This document shows positions 18,287 to 26,451 of a stretch of 64,000 bases of DNA, in pieces. Positions within the stretch are counted from its first letter, which is position 1. The number at the start of each line of letters is the position of its first letter. Both the position numbers and the translations under genes were made by a program. Origin of the DNA: an uncultured Burkholderiales bacterium (GTDB lineage Bacteria > Pseudomonadota > Gammaproteobacteria > Burkholderiales > Burkholderiaceae); NCBI GenBank assembly GCA_946480465.1, contig CAMLJY010000021.1, positions 21,473 through 85,472 of the forward strand. Direction: 5' to 3'. The notes under the pieces were generated by a model, which was not told the origin of the DNA, searched no databases, and saw only the letters and a program-made list of their open reading frames with translations.

Positions 18287-18721
18287 TCACTTCACGACGA
18301 GCACCGGCAGGTGGCTGTGCGTCAGCACCCGGTTCGTCTCGCTGCCCAGCAGCATTGCCGCGACGCCGCGCCGGCCGTGCGAGGCCATCACGATCAGGTC
18401 GCAGCCCAGCTGCTTCGCCTGGTCGAGGATCGCTTCCCAGGGATGCAGCGCCTCGACCGTGTAGGCGTCGCAGGGCACGCCGGCGGCGCGCGCCGCCTCG
18501 ACCACCGATTTCACGCGCGAGGCGGCGATGCGCTCCTGGGCGTCATAGAACTCCTGCGGCGGCACCGGCTGCATCTCGGAGATGGCGCTGTAGGGGAAAG
18601 GCTCCTTGACGCTGACCGCCGCCAATGAGGCCCCGACCGTCTTGGCCAGCGTCAGCGCCGTCTGCACGGCCTTGGCGGTGATGTCCGAGCCATCGGTGGG
18701 AACGAGGATGCGCGTGTACAT
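18287..18721 (-). CDS. Universal stress protein (UspA family)
   Basis: 144 residues from ATG at 18721, preceded by AGGAGGTGACC. The sequence opens MYTRILVPTDGSD and ends GSETNRVLTHSHLPVLVVK. The ATP-binding pattern G-2x-G-9x-G-(S/T) is seen as ASHGRRGVAAMLLGSET, so it is an ATP-binding type Usp. Cytoplasmic; helps survival under stress in the family. It stands alone between the degenerate HD-GYP gene (convergent) and the EamA transporter. Confidence 0.93.
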   Translation of the reverse strand: MYTRILVPTDGSDITAKAVQTALTLAKTVGASLAAVSVKEPFPYSAISEMQPVPPQEFYDAQERIAASRVKSVVEAARAAGVPCDAYTVEALHPWEAILDQAKQLGCDLIVMASHGRRGVAAMLLGSETNRVLTHSHLPVLVVK

Positions 18722-18841
18722 GGTCACCTCCTGCGGTTGCCGGCACGTCCTCGCCGGCGAGGCGGCGATCGAGGCCAGTCTGCCCACCGCTGAGCGCAGT
18801 CCCTTGCGCTGGCGCAAGGTGGGCGGGCACGCGGTGGGCGT

Positions 18842-19729
18842 TCAGGACTCGCTCGTCGGTGTATTGGACTGCGGCGCGGCCTCGCTGCGCAAGCGGCTCG
18901 CCACCACCCCCGCCAGCACGATGAGAACCATGCCCGCCAACGCCAGCGCAGTCACCGCATCGTCGAACAGCCACACGCCGTAGCCGAACGAGAACACGAT
19001 GCCCAGGTACTGCAGGCTGGCGTTCACCAGGGGGCGGCCGATCGCATAGGCCCGGGTCATCAGCAGCTGTGCGATCGTGGCGAGCAGGCCCGTCGCCAGC
19101 AACAGCCCGGCGCCGACGGCCGTGTGGCCATGCCAGCCCTCGACACTCGCGACCAACGCACCTGCTGCCATGCCCCCGAACGAGAAATAGAAGACGACGC
19201 GCAGTTCCGGCTCTCCGGCACGCCCCAGTGCCGTCACCTGCAGATAGGCCATCGCGGACAGCAGACCCGACAACAGCCCGGCCAGGCCATGCCAGAGCTG
19301 GTTGTGCGCGATCGTCGGCCGCAGGATCAAGCCCACGCCGACGAAGCCGACCAGCACCGCCAGCACGAGCCGTCCATCGACCCGCGCCGCTCCCAGCAGC
19401 ACCGCGCCGCCCAGCAGGAACAGCGCCATCCAGACCGAGGACATGTAGTTCAGCGTCACCGCGGTGGCCAGCGGGAGATTGCCGAGGGCATAGAACCAAA
19501 GCATCAGGGCCGCGACCCCCGTGATGCTGCGGCTGAAGTGCATGCCCGGCACGGTGGTGCCCAGGCCCACGCCCTGCCAGCGCGCCAGCAGCGCCATGGC
19601 GGCCGCGCCGACCAGACCGCGGTAGAACACGATCTCCCCGGTGCTGTAGAGCGCCGACGCCAGCTTCACGGTCACGCCCATGGTGGCGAAGAGCAGGGCG
19701 GACAGGACCATCAGAACGGCGGCAGGCAT
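18842..19729 (-). CDS. EamA/DMT family transporter
   Basis: 295 residues with ten predicted helices in two EamA repeats. It opens MPAAVLMVLSALLFATMGVTVKL, with the conserved F-Y-R-G-L-V at about residue 36 and the second repeat beginning near LAGLLSGLLSAMAYLQVTALG. Drug/metabolite superfamily; the substrate cannot be told from sequence. It is monocistronic, divergent from the tRNA-Asp promoter. Confidence 0.9.
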   Translation of the reverse strand: MPAAVLMVLSALLFATMGVTVKLASALYSTGEIVFYRGLVGAAAMALLARWQGVGLGTTVPGMHFSRSITGVAALMLWFYALGNLPLATAVTLNYMSSVWMALFLLGGAVLLGAARVDGRLVLAVLVGFVGVGLILRPTIAHNQLWHGLAGLLSGLLSAMAYLQVTALGRAGEPELRVVFYFSFGGMAAGALVASVEGWHGHTAVGAGLLLATGLLATIAQLLMTRAYAIGRPLVNASLQYLGIVFSFGYGVWLFDDAVTALALAGMVLIVLAGVVASRLRSEAAPQSNTPTSES

Positions 19730-19770
19730 GACGGGGATTGTCGTCGCCCCCTAATTTTTTCTGCGGGGTG

Positions 19771-19800
19771 TTGCATCCCGCTTGAAGGCCATGCTATAGT
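19771..19800 (+). promoter_or_regulatory. Sigma-70-type promoter for tRNA-Asp
   Basis: TTGCAT, 18 bases, then TATAGT; the tRNA begins 24 bases further on. Confidence 0.7.
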
Positions 19801-19823
19801 GCAAGACTTGCTTGAGCCGCCGC

Positions 19824-19900
19824 GGAGTGGTAGTTCAGTTGGTTAGAATACCGGCCTGTCACGCCGGGGGTCGCGGGTTCGAGTCCCGTCCACTCCGCCA
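19824..19900 (+). tRNA. tRNA-Asp (anticodon GTC)
   Basis: 77 nt including the encoded CCA. The acceptor arms GGAGTGG/CCACTCC pair fully, the anticodon loop is CTGTCAC, and the T arm is CGGGTTCGAGTCCCG. It has its own promoter and terminator. Confidence 0.97.
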
Positions 19901-19924
19901 ATAACTCAAGCGAAATCAAAGACT

Positions 19925-19951
19925 TAGGCACCTCCGGGTGCCTATTTTTTT
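19925..19951 (+). terminator. Rho-independent terminator after tRNA-Asp
   Basis: TAGGCACC/GGTGCCTA stem (8 bp) with a 4-base loop followed by seven T. Confidence 0.9.
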
Positions 19952-20199
19952 GCCGCATTTTTGGAATGTGCCGCTTGTCGTGCAGCACGCCTCGTCAGAG
20001 GTGATCCACGGGTCCCGTGGCTCGCGAGCCGGCACGTCTTGGTGCGGCCAGAAGGCGGTATTGCGGGGGCCGCGTGGGGGCGTTATGCGGCTGCCGGGCC
20101 GTGCAGCACGAAGGGACGATCAGCCGCCGGGGAAACGATGCGCTGGCGGGGCGACACTGTCCCCACAATGTCTCACTCGCCCACAACGCGACTTCATCG

Positions 20200-22065
20200 A
20201 TGAAGCGCCTGCTTCGCATGCTCACTGGCGGCGCGGTCGTGCTGACCGTGCTGCCGCTCGCCGCACAGCCGGTCGTCCCCCAGCAGGGTGCCGCCAATGC
20301 CCCCCAGGTGTGGGACCTCACGCGCTTGTTCCCTTCCGATGCCGCATGGGATGCAGAGCGCCAAGTCCTGGCCGAGGAGCTGCAGGGGCTGCTGGCGCTG
20401 AAGGGCACGCTAGGCCGCGACGCCTCGGCGCTGCGCGTGACGCTGGACCGCATCTCCGCGGCCAGCCAGCGCCTGCGCCGCTTGACGGTGTATGCCAGCA
20501 CGCAAACTTCCACGCAGTACGGCGACCGGCGCAATCAGGAACGCAGTGCGCTGGCTTCCGCATTGCAGGGGCAGTTCGCCAGCGCGGTGTCCTGGGTCGA
20601 CTCCGAACTGCAGTCCATTGGGGCGCAGAAGCTGGCGCTGTTCCAGGCCATGGAACCGGGCCTCGCGAAGCATGCGGTGCGCATCCGGCAGGCGCTTCGC
20701 CAGGCGCCGCACACGCTGGCGGCCGAGGCCGAGGCCGCGCTGGGGGCGATGACGCCGGTGCTCGGCTCCTTCGGCGACCTGCGCGAGCTGCTCGTGAATG
20801 CCGACATCGCCTGGCCCACCATCACCGCGGACGGCCAGCCGGTGCGGCTGAACGGTCCCGGCTACGTCAGGTTGCGCGCTCATGCCGACCGGGGCGTGCG
20901 CCAGCAGGCATTCGCCGGCTTCTACAAGACCTACGGCCAGTTCGAGAACACGTTCGGTGCGTTGCTGGCGCAGCGCGTGCAGCTGGGTGTGACGCAAGCC
21001 AGGCTGCGCGGGCACGCCAGCGCAGCGGCCGCCTCGCTCTTTGCGAGCGAAGTTCCCGAGGCCGTGCTGCGCACCCTGGTGGCCGAGGCGAACCGGTCCC
21101 TGCCCAGCCTGCACCGCTACTTCCGCCTGCGCCAGAAACTGCTGAACCTGCCCGACCTGCACTACCACGATGTCTACCCGAACCTCGTGCGTTCGGAGAA
21201 GCGCTATCCCGTCGAAGACGCGGCCGCGCTGACGCTGGCAGCCATGAAGCCGCTGGGCGAGGAGTACCAGTCCCAGCTGGCGCTCGCCCTCCAGGGGCGC
21301 ACCATGCACGTGCGGCCGCAGCCTGGCAAGCGCGGCGGTGCCTACGCCGCCAGCGTGTATGGCATGACGCCGTACATCTTCCTCAACCACGCCGACACCT
21401 ACGAGAGCCTGGTGACCTTCGCGCACGAGTGGGGCCACGGCATGCACGCGGTGCTGTCGCAGCGGGCGCAGCCTCCCGAATCGGCGCAATACCCGTTGTT
21501 CCTGGCGGAGATCGCCTCGATGACCAACGAGGTGCTGCTGGCCGAGCAGCTCCTGAGGCAGGCCGCCAGCCGTGACGAGCGGCTCTTCGTGCTGAGCGAG
21601 TTGCTGGAACGCATCCGCGGCGGCTTCTTCCGCCAGACCATGTTTGCCGAGTTCGAGTTGGCGGTGCACGACGCGTCGCAGCGCGGCGAGGCCCTGTCCG
21701 GCAAGCGCTTCACCGAGATGTACTGCGGGTTGCTGCGCAAGTACCACGGCAGCGACGCGGGCGTGATGGCGATCGACCCGGCCTACTGCGTCGAGTGGGC
21801 CTACATCTCGCATTTCCATCGGCCGTTCTACGTCTATGCCTACGCCACCAGTGCGGCGGCAGCGCAGTTCTTCGGTGAGCGCCTCGCGCGGGGCGAGCCG
21901 GGCGTGCGCGAGGCGTACCTGGGCGTGCTGAAGGCCGGAGGTTCGGTGCCGCCGCACGAGCTGCTGGTGAAGGCCGGGCTGGACCTCACGGCGCCGGGGC
22001 CCTATCGCGCCCTGCTCGCACGCATGAACGAGGTGATGGACGAGATGGAAGCCCTGCTGCGCTGA
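20200..22065 (+). CDS. Exported M3 family oligopeptidase (PepF type)
   Basis: 621 residues from ATG at 20200; the frame is open further upstream but that region contains the tRNA leader side and no ribosome site. A cleavable signal peptide (MKRLLRMLTGGAVVLTVLPLAAQ) predicts a periplasmic enzyme, unlike the usual cytoplasmic oligoendopeptidase F. The zinc site HEWGH lies in TFAHEWGHGMHAVL, with the distal Glu in LAEIASMTNEVLLAE, and the conserved C-terminal HFHRPFYVYAYA substrate region. It degrades short peptides in the family. No partner genes lie close. Confidence 0.92.
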   Translation: MKRLLRMLTGGAVVLTVLPLAAQPVVPQQGAANAPQVWDLTRLFPSDAAWDAERQVLAEELQGLLALKGTLGRDASALRVTLDRISAASQRLRRLTVYASTQTSTQYGDRRNQERSALASALQGQFASAVSWVDSELQSIGAQKLALFQAMEPGLAKHAVRIRQALRQAPHTLAAEAEAALGAMTPVLGSFGDLRELLVNADIAWPTITADGQPVRLNGPGYVRLRAHADRGVRQQAFAGFYKTYGQFENTFGALLAQRVQLGVTQARLRGHASAAAASLFASEVPEAVLRTLVAEANRSLPSLHRYFRLRQKLLNLPDLHYHDVYPNLVRSEKRYPVEDAAALTLAAMKPLGEEYQSQLALALQGRTMHVRPQPGKRGGAYAASVYGMTPYIFLNHADTYESLVTFAHEWGHGMHAVLSQRAQPPESAQYPLFLAEIASMTNEVLLAEQLLRQAASRDERLFVLSELLERIRGGFFRQTMFAEFELAVHDASQRGEALSGKRFTEMYCGLLRKYHGSDAGVMAIDPAYCVEWAYISHFHRPFYVYAYATSAAAAQFFGERLARGEPGVREAYLGVLKAGGSVPPHELLVKAGLDLTAPGPYRALLARMNEVMDEMEALLR

Positions 22066-22832
22066 TTGCAGCGGCTTCTGCGCGAGGCCGGTCCGCTGCG
22101 GTCGCGACTGTCACGCGGCGCCGTCGAACGCTGGCCGCTTCGGGCTGCCCGAAACCGTTCAATTCACGCTGCCCGCGGATCAGGACGATCCCGGAGTCGA
22201 TTGACGCGGCGAATCTCGTCCCTGCCTTGAAGCAAGGCATTTGAGAAATCAACAGCCATGAATTGGAATCAGCTATTCAATGCTGATTCAGGCAATGCCA
22301 TGGCGTTCCTCAACGTGCCATTGGTGAGCGTGATGTGACGAATGGCGTGACGAATGGCGTGACGATGCCGGTGCCAATGCGGGCCACCGTATGCGCCCTT
22401 GGATTCGATGGCCGATTGGACGGCATGGGGGGCGCCGGCGCCAGCTGGGGTGGACCCTAGCTGGTGCAGTGTTCGACGCTGGATGACACCCATGGAACCG
22501 GGACTTTGCCCTCTGGTGTCATTGCGTACCTTGCAGGCGCGAACGGCCATTTGCTGTGGTTCGCGCCTGGCCGCAGGGGCAGATTCGCCGCCCCATCAGC
22601 GCCGCTTGGCGGCGAATACTTCCACTGCGTGGATCGCCGCGAATGCGGCAATCCGGTCAAGACTGAATCGCGCTTCTTTGCGTCGAGAACAAGTTTGCTA
22701 ATGCACCTCATTTGATGTGTATTGAAGAGTCGGCCGCGAATCAGAATTGACTGCAATCCCGCGGGGCATGTGCTTCGATGCACGGCCGCCGAACGGCAGC
22801 GAGGATCCGACCAGCACGAATGGAGTTCACCG
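22066..22832 (+). other. Long intergenic region ahead of the LEPR-XLL operon
   Basis: 767 bases without a convincing gene. Base composition is less GC-rich in several stretches than the coding DNA. It contains a direct repeat (GTGACGAATGGC twice, then GTGACGATGCC, about 22335-22370) and the strong dyad at 22441-22464. Small open frames (for example 22464-22715) have no ribosome site or recognisable domain. I take it as the regulatory region of the operon starting at 22833. Confidence 0.6.
22444..22461 (+). promoter_or_regulatory. GCTNGGGN4CCCNAGC dyad upstream of the LEPR-XLL operon
   Basis: GCTGGGGTGGACCCTAGC. The symmetry extends outward (CCA...TGG) to a 24-base dyad, the most extended copy in the window. 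It lies about 370 bases before the first gene, farther than the copies in the T3SS region. Confidence 0.5.
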
Positions 22833-24293
22833 ATGGGACGCCCCATGTCCATGCCTCCGGCCTGCCCGGAGCCCTGCGAAGCGCAGGCGGCCACACGCGC
22901 ACATGCACACGCCCAGGCCCAGGCGAGCGATGCCGCCAGCGTGCTGCGCCTGCAGGGCCTGCTGCTGCGCCACGGCAGCCTGGCCGATGCGGCGTTGGCC
23001 ATGGCAAGTGAACTGGCGGCCACGCTGCAGGGCGATGTGGTGGCACTGGGCGCCGTGGCCGGCGGCGGCGCGGCGGTGGAGATCCTGGCCCTGTCGGGCC
23101 GGGCAGGCCTGGCGGCGGACCAGATGCAGCAGCGGCGATTGGCGGCGGCCATGCAGGAGAGCATCGACCAGGGCTGTGCGGTCGTGTACCCGCCCGTGGC
23201 GGGCACGCCGATGCGCATCGTGCTGGCGCATGCCGACCTGCATGCCGCCGGCGGCCAGGTCACGGCCACCACGGTGCTGGTGCATGAGGGCCGTGTGATC
23301 GGCGCGTTGTTGGCGCAGTGGCCGGGCGCGGCGCCGCCCGATGCGATCCGGCTGGCGCTGCTGGACAGCCTGGCGCACGCCGCCGGGCCGGCGCTGGCGC
23401 TGCGGCGTTGCGCCGAGCGCGGCTGGCGCACGCGCCTGGCCGACACACTGCGCGCCGGCTGGCGCCGCGCCATGCGGCGCGGCGATCCGTTGCCGATGCT
23501 GGTCGCGGGTGCGGTGCTGGCCGGCCTGGTCTTGTTGACGGCGTTGCCGGTGCAGCACCGCGTCGGTGCACCGGCGCGGGTGGAAGGCGCGGTGCAGCGC
23601 GTGGTGCCGTCGCCGCTGGACGGGTTCCTGCACAAGAGCCATGTGCGTCCCGGCGACCAGGTGCGGGCGGGCGACCTGCTGGCTGAGCTGACCGACCAGG
23701 ACCTGGCGCTGGAGCGGCGCAAGCTGGAAGCCGCGGTGAACCAGCATGAAAACGCCTACGCGGCCGCCTTGGCGCGCGCCGACCGTGCGCAGTTCGTGAT
23801 CACGCAGGGCAAGGCGGTGGAAGCCCGGGCGCAGCTGGACCTGGTGCGGCAGCAGATTGCGCGCACCCGGCTGTTGGCGCCCATCGACGGTGTGGTGATC
23901 AAGGGCGACCTGGGACAGGCCCTGGGTGCTCCGGTGCAGCGCGGTGAGGCTTTGCTGACCATCGCGCCGGCCGATCGGTACCGCGTCATCGTCGAGGTGG
24001 ACGAGCGCGACGTGGCCTGGGTGCGGCCCGGTGTCGCGGGCCAGCTGGCGCTGTCGGCCTGGCCGGGCGAACGCTTGGCCATCGTCGTCGGGCACGTCAC
24101 GCCCGTGGCGGCGGTGCGCGACGGGCGCAATGCCTTCGAGGTGGAGGCCCGCCTCGCCGGCCCGGCGCCGATGCTGCGGCCGGGCCTGCAGGGCGTGGCG
24201 AAGATCGAGGCCGGCGAACGCTCGCTGGCCTGGATCTGGGGCCACCACGCCGCCGACTGGCTGCGCCTGGCCTGGTGGTCGTGGGGCGCGTGA
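22833..24293 (+). CDS. HlyD-family adaptor with GAF-like N-terminal domain
   Basis: 486 residues from ATG at 22833. Residues ~35-200 look like a GAF-type domain (VLRLQGLLLRHGSLADAALAMASELAATL; TATTVLVHEGRVIGALLAQWPG). One transmembrane helix follows (about 221-240, LVAGAVLAGLVLLTALPV). Then comes a periplasmic lipoyl/coiled-coil adaptor: VPSPLDGFLHKSHVRPGDQVRAGDLLAELTD (half-lipoyl), a short helical hairpin, and LLAPIDGVVIKGDLGQALGAPV (second half). First gene of the six-gene operon; its stop is one base before the next start. It may couple a cytoplasmic signal to the envelope channel, which is inference. Confidence 0.85.
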   Translation: MGRPMSMPPACPEPCEAQAATRAHAHAQAQASDAASVLRLQGLLLRHGSLADAALAMASELAATLQGDVVALGAVAGGGAAVEILALSGRAGLAADQMQQRRLAAAMQESIDQGCAVVYPPVAGTPMRIVLAHADLHAAGGQVTATTVLVHEGRVIGALLAQWPGAAPPDAIRLALLDSLAHAAGPALALRRCAERGWRTRLADTLRAGWRRAMRRGDPLPMLVAGAVLAGLVLLTALPVQHRVGAPARVEGAVQRVVPSPLDGFLHKSHVRPGDQVRAGDLLAELTDQDLALERRKLEAAVNQHENAYAAALARADRAQFVITQGKAVEARAQLDLVRQQIARTRLLAPIDGVVIKGDLGQALGAPVQRGEALLTIAPADRYRVIVEVDERDVAWVRPGVAGQLALSAWPGERLAIVVGHVTPVAAVRDGRNAFEVEARLAGPAPMLRPGLQGVAKIEAGERSLAWIWGHHAADWLRLAWWSWGA

Positions 24294-24294
24294 C

Positions 24295-26451
24295 GTGAAC
24301 GCCGCGCTCTTCAGCAGCCGCTGGTTCCGGGTGGCCGACTTGAAGCCACGCCTGCGTGCGCAGGTGCGGGTCCAGCGCCAGGCCTGGCGCGGCCAGCGCT
24401 GGTACTTGCTGACGGATATGGTGAGCGGTCACCACCACCGGCTCAATGAATCGGCGCACCAGTTCATCGGCCGCTGCGACGGGCGGCGCAGCGTGCGCGA
24501 GGTGTGGCATGCGCTGCTAGAACAGCAGCCAGACGCTGCGCCCACGCAGGACGAGGTGGTGGTGCTGCTGGGCCACCTGGATGAATTGGAGCTGCTGCAG
24601 GCCGGCCGGGCGGCCGATGCGCGCACGCTGATGCAGCGGCGCGAGGTGCACCAGCGCCGCCGGCGCCGCAGCCTGCTAAACCCCTTCTCGCTGCGCCTGC
24701 CGCTGGCCGACCCCATGCGCTGGCTGCAGCGCCTGGACCCCTGGGCGCAGCGGCTGTTCCAGCCCGGCGTGTTGGCCGCATGGGCGGTGCTGGTGATGCT
24801 GGCGCTGCTGCTGGCCGGGCTGGAATGGCCGGCGTTGCGCCAGCACGGCGCGCAGCTGCTGGGCAGCAGCGGCAGCCTTGCGCTGGCCTGGCTGATCTAT
24901 CCCGTGATGAAGGCGCTGCACGAGCTGGGGCACGCGTTGGCAGTGCGGCGCTGGGGTGGCGAAGTGCGCGAGTGCGGCATCGGCCTGATGTTCCTGGTGC
25001 CGGCGCCCTACGTGGATGCGTCCGCGGCCACGGCTTTCCCGCGGCGGCACCAACGCATGGCCGTGGGTGCCGCGGGCGTGATGGTGGAGCTGGGCCTGGC
25101 CGCGCTGGGGCTGGTGCTGTGGGTGCTGACGCAGCCGGGCCTGGTGCATGACGCGGCTTTCGTCGTGATGGCCATCGGCGCCGGCTCCACGCTCTTCTTC
25201 AACGGCAACCCGCTGCTGAAGTTTGACGCGTACCACGTGGTGTGCGATCTGTTCGCGCTGCCGAACCTGGCCGCCCGCAGCCATGCCTGGTGGAGCCATG
25301 CCCTGGCCCGGCTGCTGCTGGGCGGGCGGGCGGAATGGCCCGCGCATGCTCCCGGCGAACGGCGCTGGCTGTGGGCCTACGCGCCGCTGTCGTGGGTCTA
25401 CCGGCTGGTCCTGTCGGTGGCGGTGGTGACCTGGCTGGGGGGGCAGTGGGTGCTGCTGGGGCTGGCGGCGGCGGCCTACGTCGGCTTCACCGTGCTGCTG
25501 CAGCCGCTGCAGCGCTGGGCCACCCAGGCCATGGCCGGGGCACAGCCCGGGCGTGAACTGGCACGCCTGCGCCTGCGGCTGGGCCTGGTCGCGGCCACCG
25601 CGGCCCTGGCCGTGTTCGTGCTGCCGCTGCCGCTGCCGCTCACCACGGTGGCCCCGGCCATCGTATGGCTGCCGGATGAGGCGCAGCTGCGCGCCGAGGT
25701 GGACGGCTTCGTGCAGGAACTGCCCGTGCCTGACGGAGCGATGGTGCAGCCTGGCGACCTGGTCATGCGGCTTTCCAACCCCGAGCTGGAATCGCAGCGC
25801 GGGCAACAGGCCCAGCGGCTGGAAGGGCTGCGCGTGCAGCAGGCGCAGCGCTGGCTGGGCGACCCGGCCGCGGCGCAGAACCTGGCGCTCGACATCCAGC
25901 GCGCGCAGGCCGAACTGGCGCGCCTGGACGAGCGCATTGCGCATTTGCAGGTGCGCAGCGCGGTGGCCGGCCGCTTGACCATGCCGCGCCAGGCCGACCT
26001 GCTCGGCAGCCACCGGCGCCGGGGCGACACTCTGGGCCACGTGCTGGCCCCCGGTTCGCTGCGCGTTCGGGCGGCCGTGGCCGAGGCGGACGCTCATCTG
26101 GTGCGTCAGCACACGCGCAGCGCGCAGGTGCGGCTGTACGAAGCGCCGGGCCGGCCGCTGCGTGCGCTGCCGCATCTCCACGCCGCCGCGGCCACGCACC
26201 AGTTGCCCAGCGCCGCCCTGGCCGACCGCGGCGGCGGCCCGCACCGCAGTGATCCGGCGCAGCCCGACGGCACGCGCAGCCTGCTGCCGGTGGTGCTGGT
26301 CGACCTGGCCCCGCAGGATGAACTGCCGCTGCGCGTGGGCGGGCGCGCCTGGGTGCGTTTCGAGCATGGCCACGAACCACTGGCGCTGCAGGCCCAGCGC
26401 CGGGCGGCGCAGCTCTTCCTTCGGCATTTCACCCCGGGAGCAACACGATGA
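24295..26451 (+). CDS. PqqD-like / M50 zinc protease / HlyD-like fusion membrane protein
   Basis: 718 residues from GTG at 24295, one base after the previous stop. The N-terminal ~100 residues resemble PqqD-like peptide-binding modules (YLLTDMVSGHHHRLNESAHQFIGRCDG). The multi-helix middle is a site-2-protease/M50 domain with HELGH at 209-213 (MKALHELGHALAVRRWGG) and NGNPLLKFDAYHV (about 303-315) supplying the third ligand. The C-terminal part (about 450-718) is a HlyD-like lipoyl/coiled-coil adaptor (LRAEVDGFVQELPVPDGAMVQPGDLVMRL). This matches the 'putative peptide zinc metalloprotease' group linked to secretion cassettes. It overlaps the SecA-like gene as ATGA. Confidence 0.85.
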   Translation: MNAALFSSRWFRVADLKPRLRAQVRVQRQAWRGQRWYLLTDMVSGHHHRLNESAHQFIGRCDGRRSVREVWHALLEQQPDAAPTQDEVVVLLGHLDELELLQAGRAADARTLMQRREVHQRRRRRSLLNPFSLRLPLADPMRWLQRLDPWAQRLFQPGVLAAWAVLVMLALLLAGLEWPALRQHGAQLLGSSGSLALAWLIYPVMKALHELGHALAVRRWGGEVRECGIGLMFLVPAPYVDASAATAFPRRHQRMAVGAAGVMVELGLAALGLVLWVLTQPGLVHDAAFVVMAIGAGSTLFFNGNPLLKFDAYHVVCDLFALPNLAARSHAWWSHALARLLLGGRAEWPAHAPGERRWLWAYAPLSWVYRLVLSVAVVTWLGGQWVLLGLAAAAYVGFTVLLQPLQRWATQAMAGAQPGRELARLRLRLGLVAATAALAVFVLPLPLPLTTVAPAIVWLPDEAQLRAEVDGFVQELPVPDGAMVQPGDLVMRLSNPELESQRGQQAQRLEGLRVQQAQRWLGDPAAAQNLALDIQRAQAELARLDERIAHLQVRSAVAGRLTMPRQADLLGSHRRRGDTLGHVLAPGSLRVRAAVAEADAHLVRQHTRSAQVRLYEAPGRPLRALPHLHAAAATHQLPSAALADRGGGPHRSDPAQPDGTRSLLPVVLVDLAPQDELPLRVGGRAWVRFEHGHEPLALQAQRRAAQLFLRHFTPGATR

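Noticed and set aside
22464..22715. 83-codon open frame after the dyad
   Set aside because: No ribosome site, no domain, composition like the surrounding noncoding DNA.
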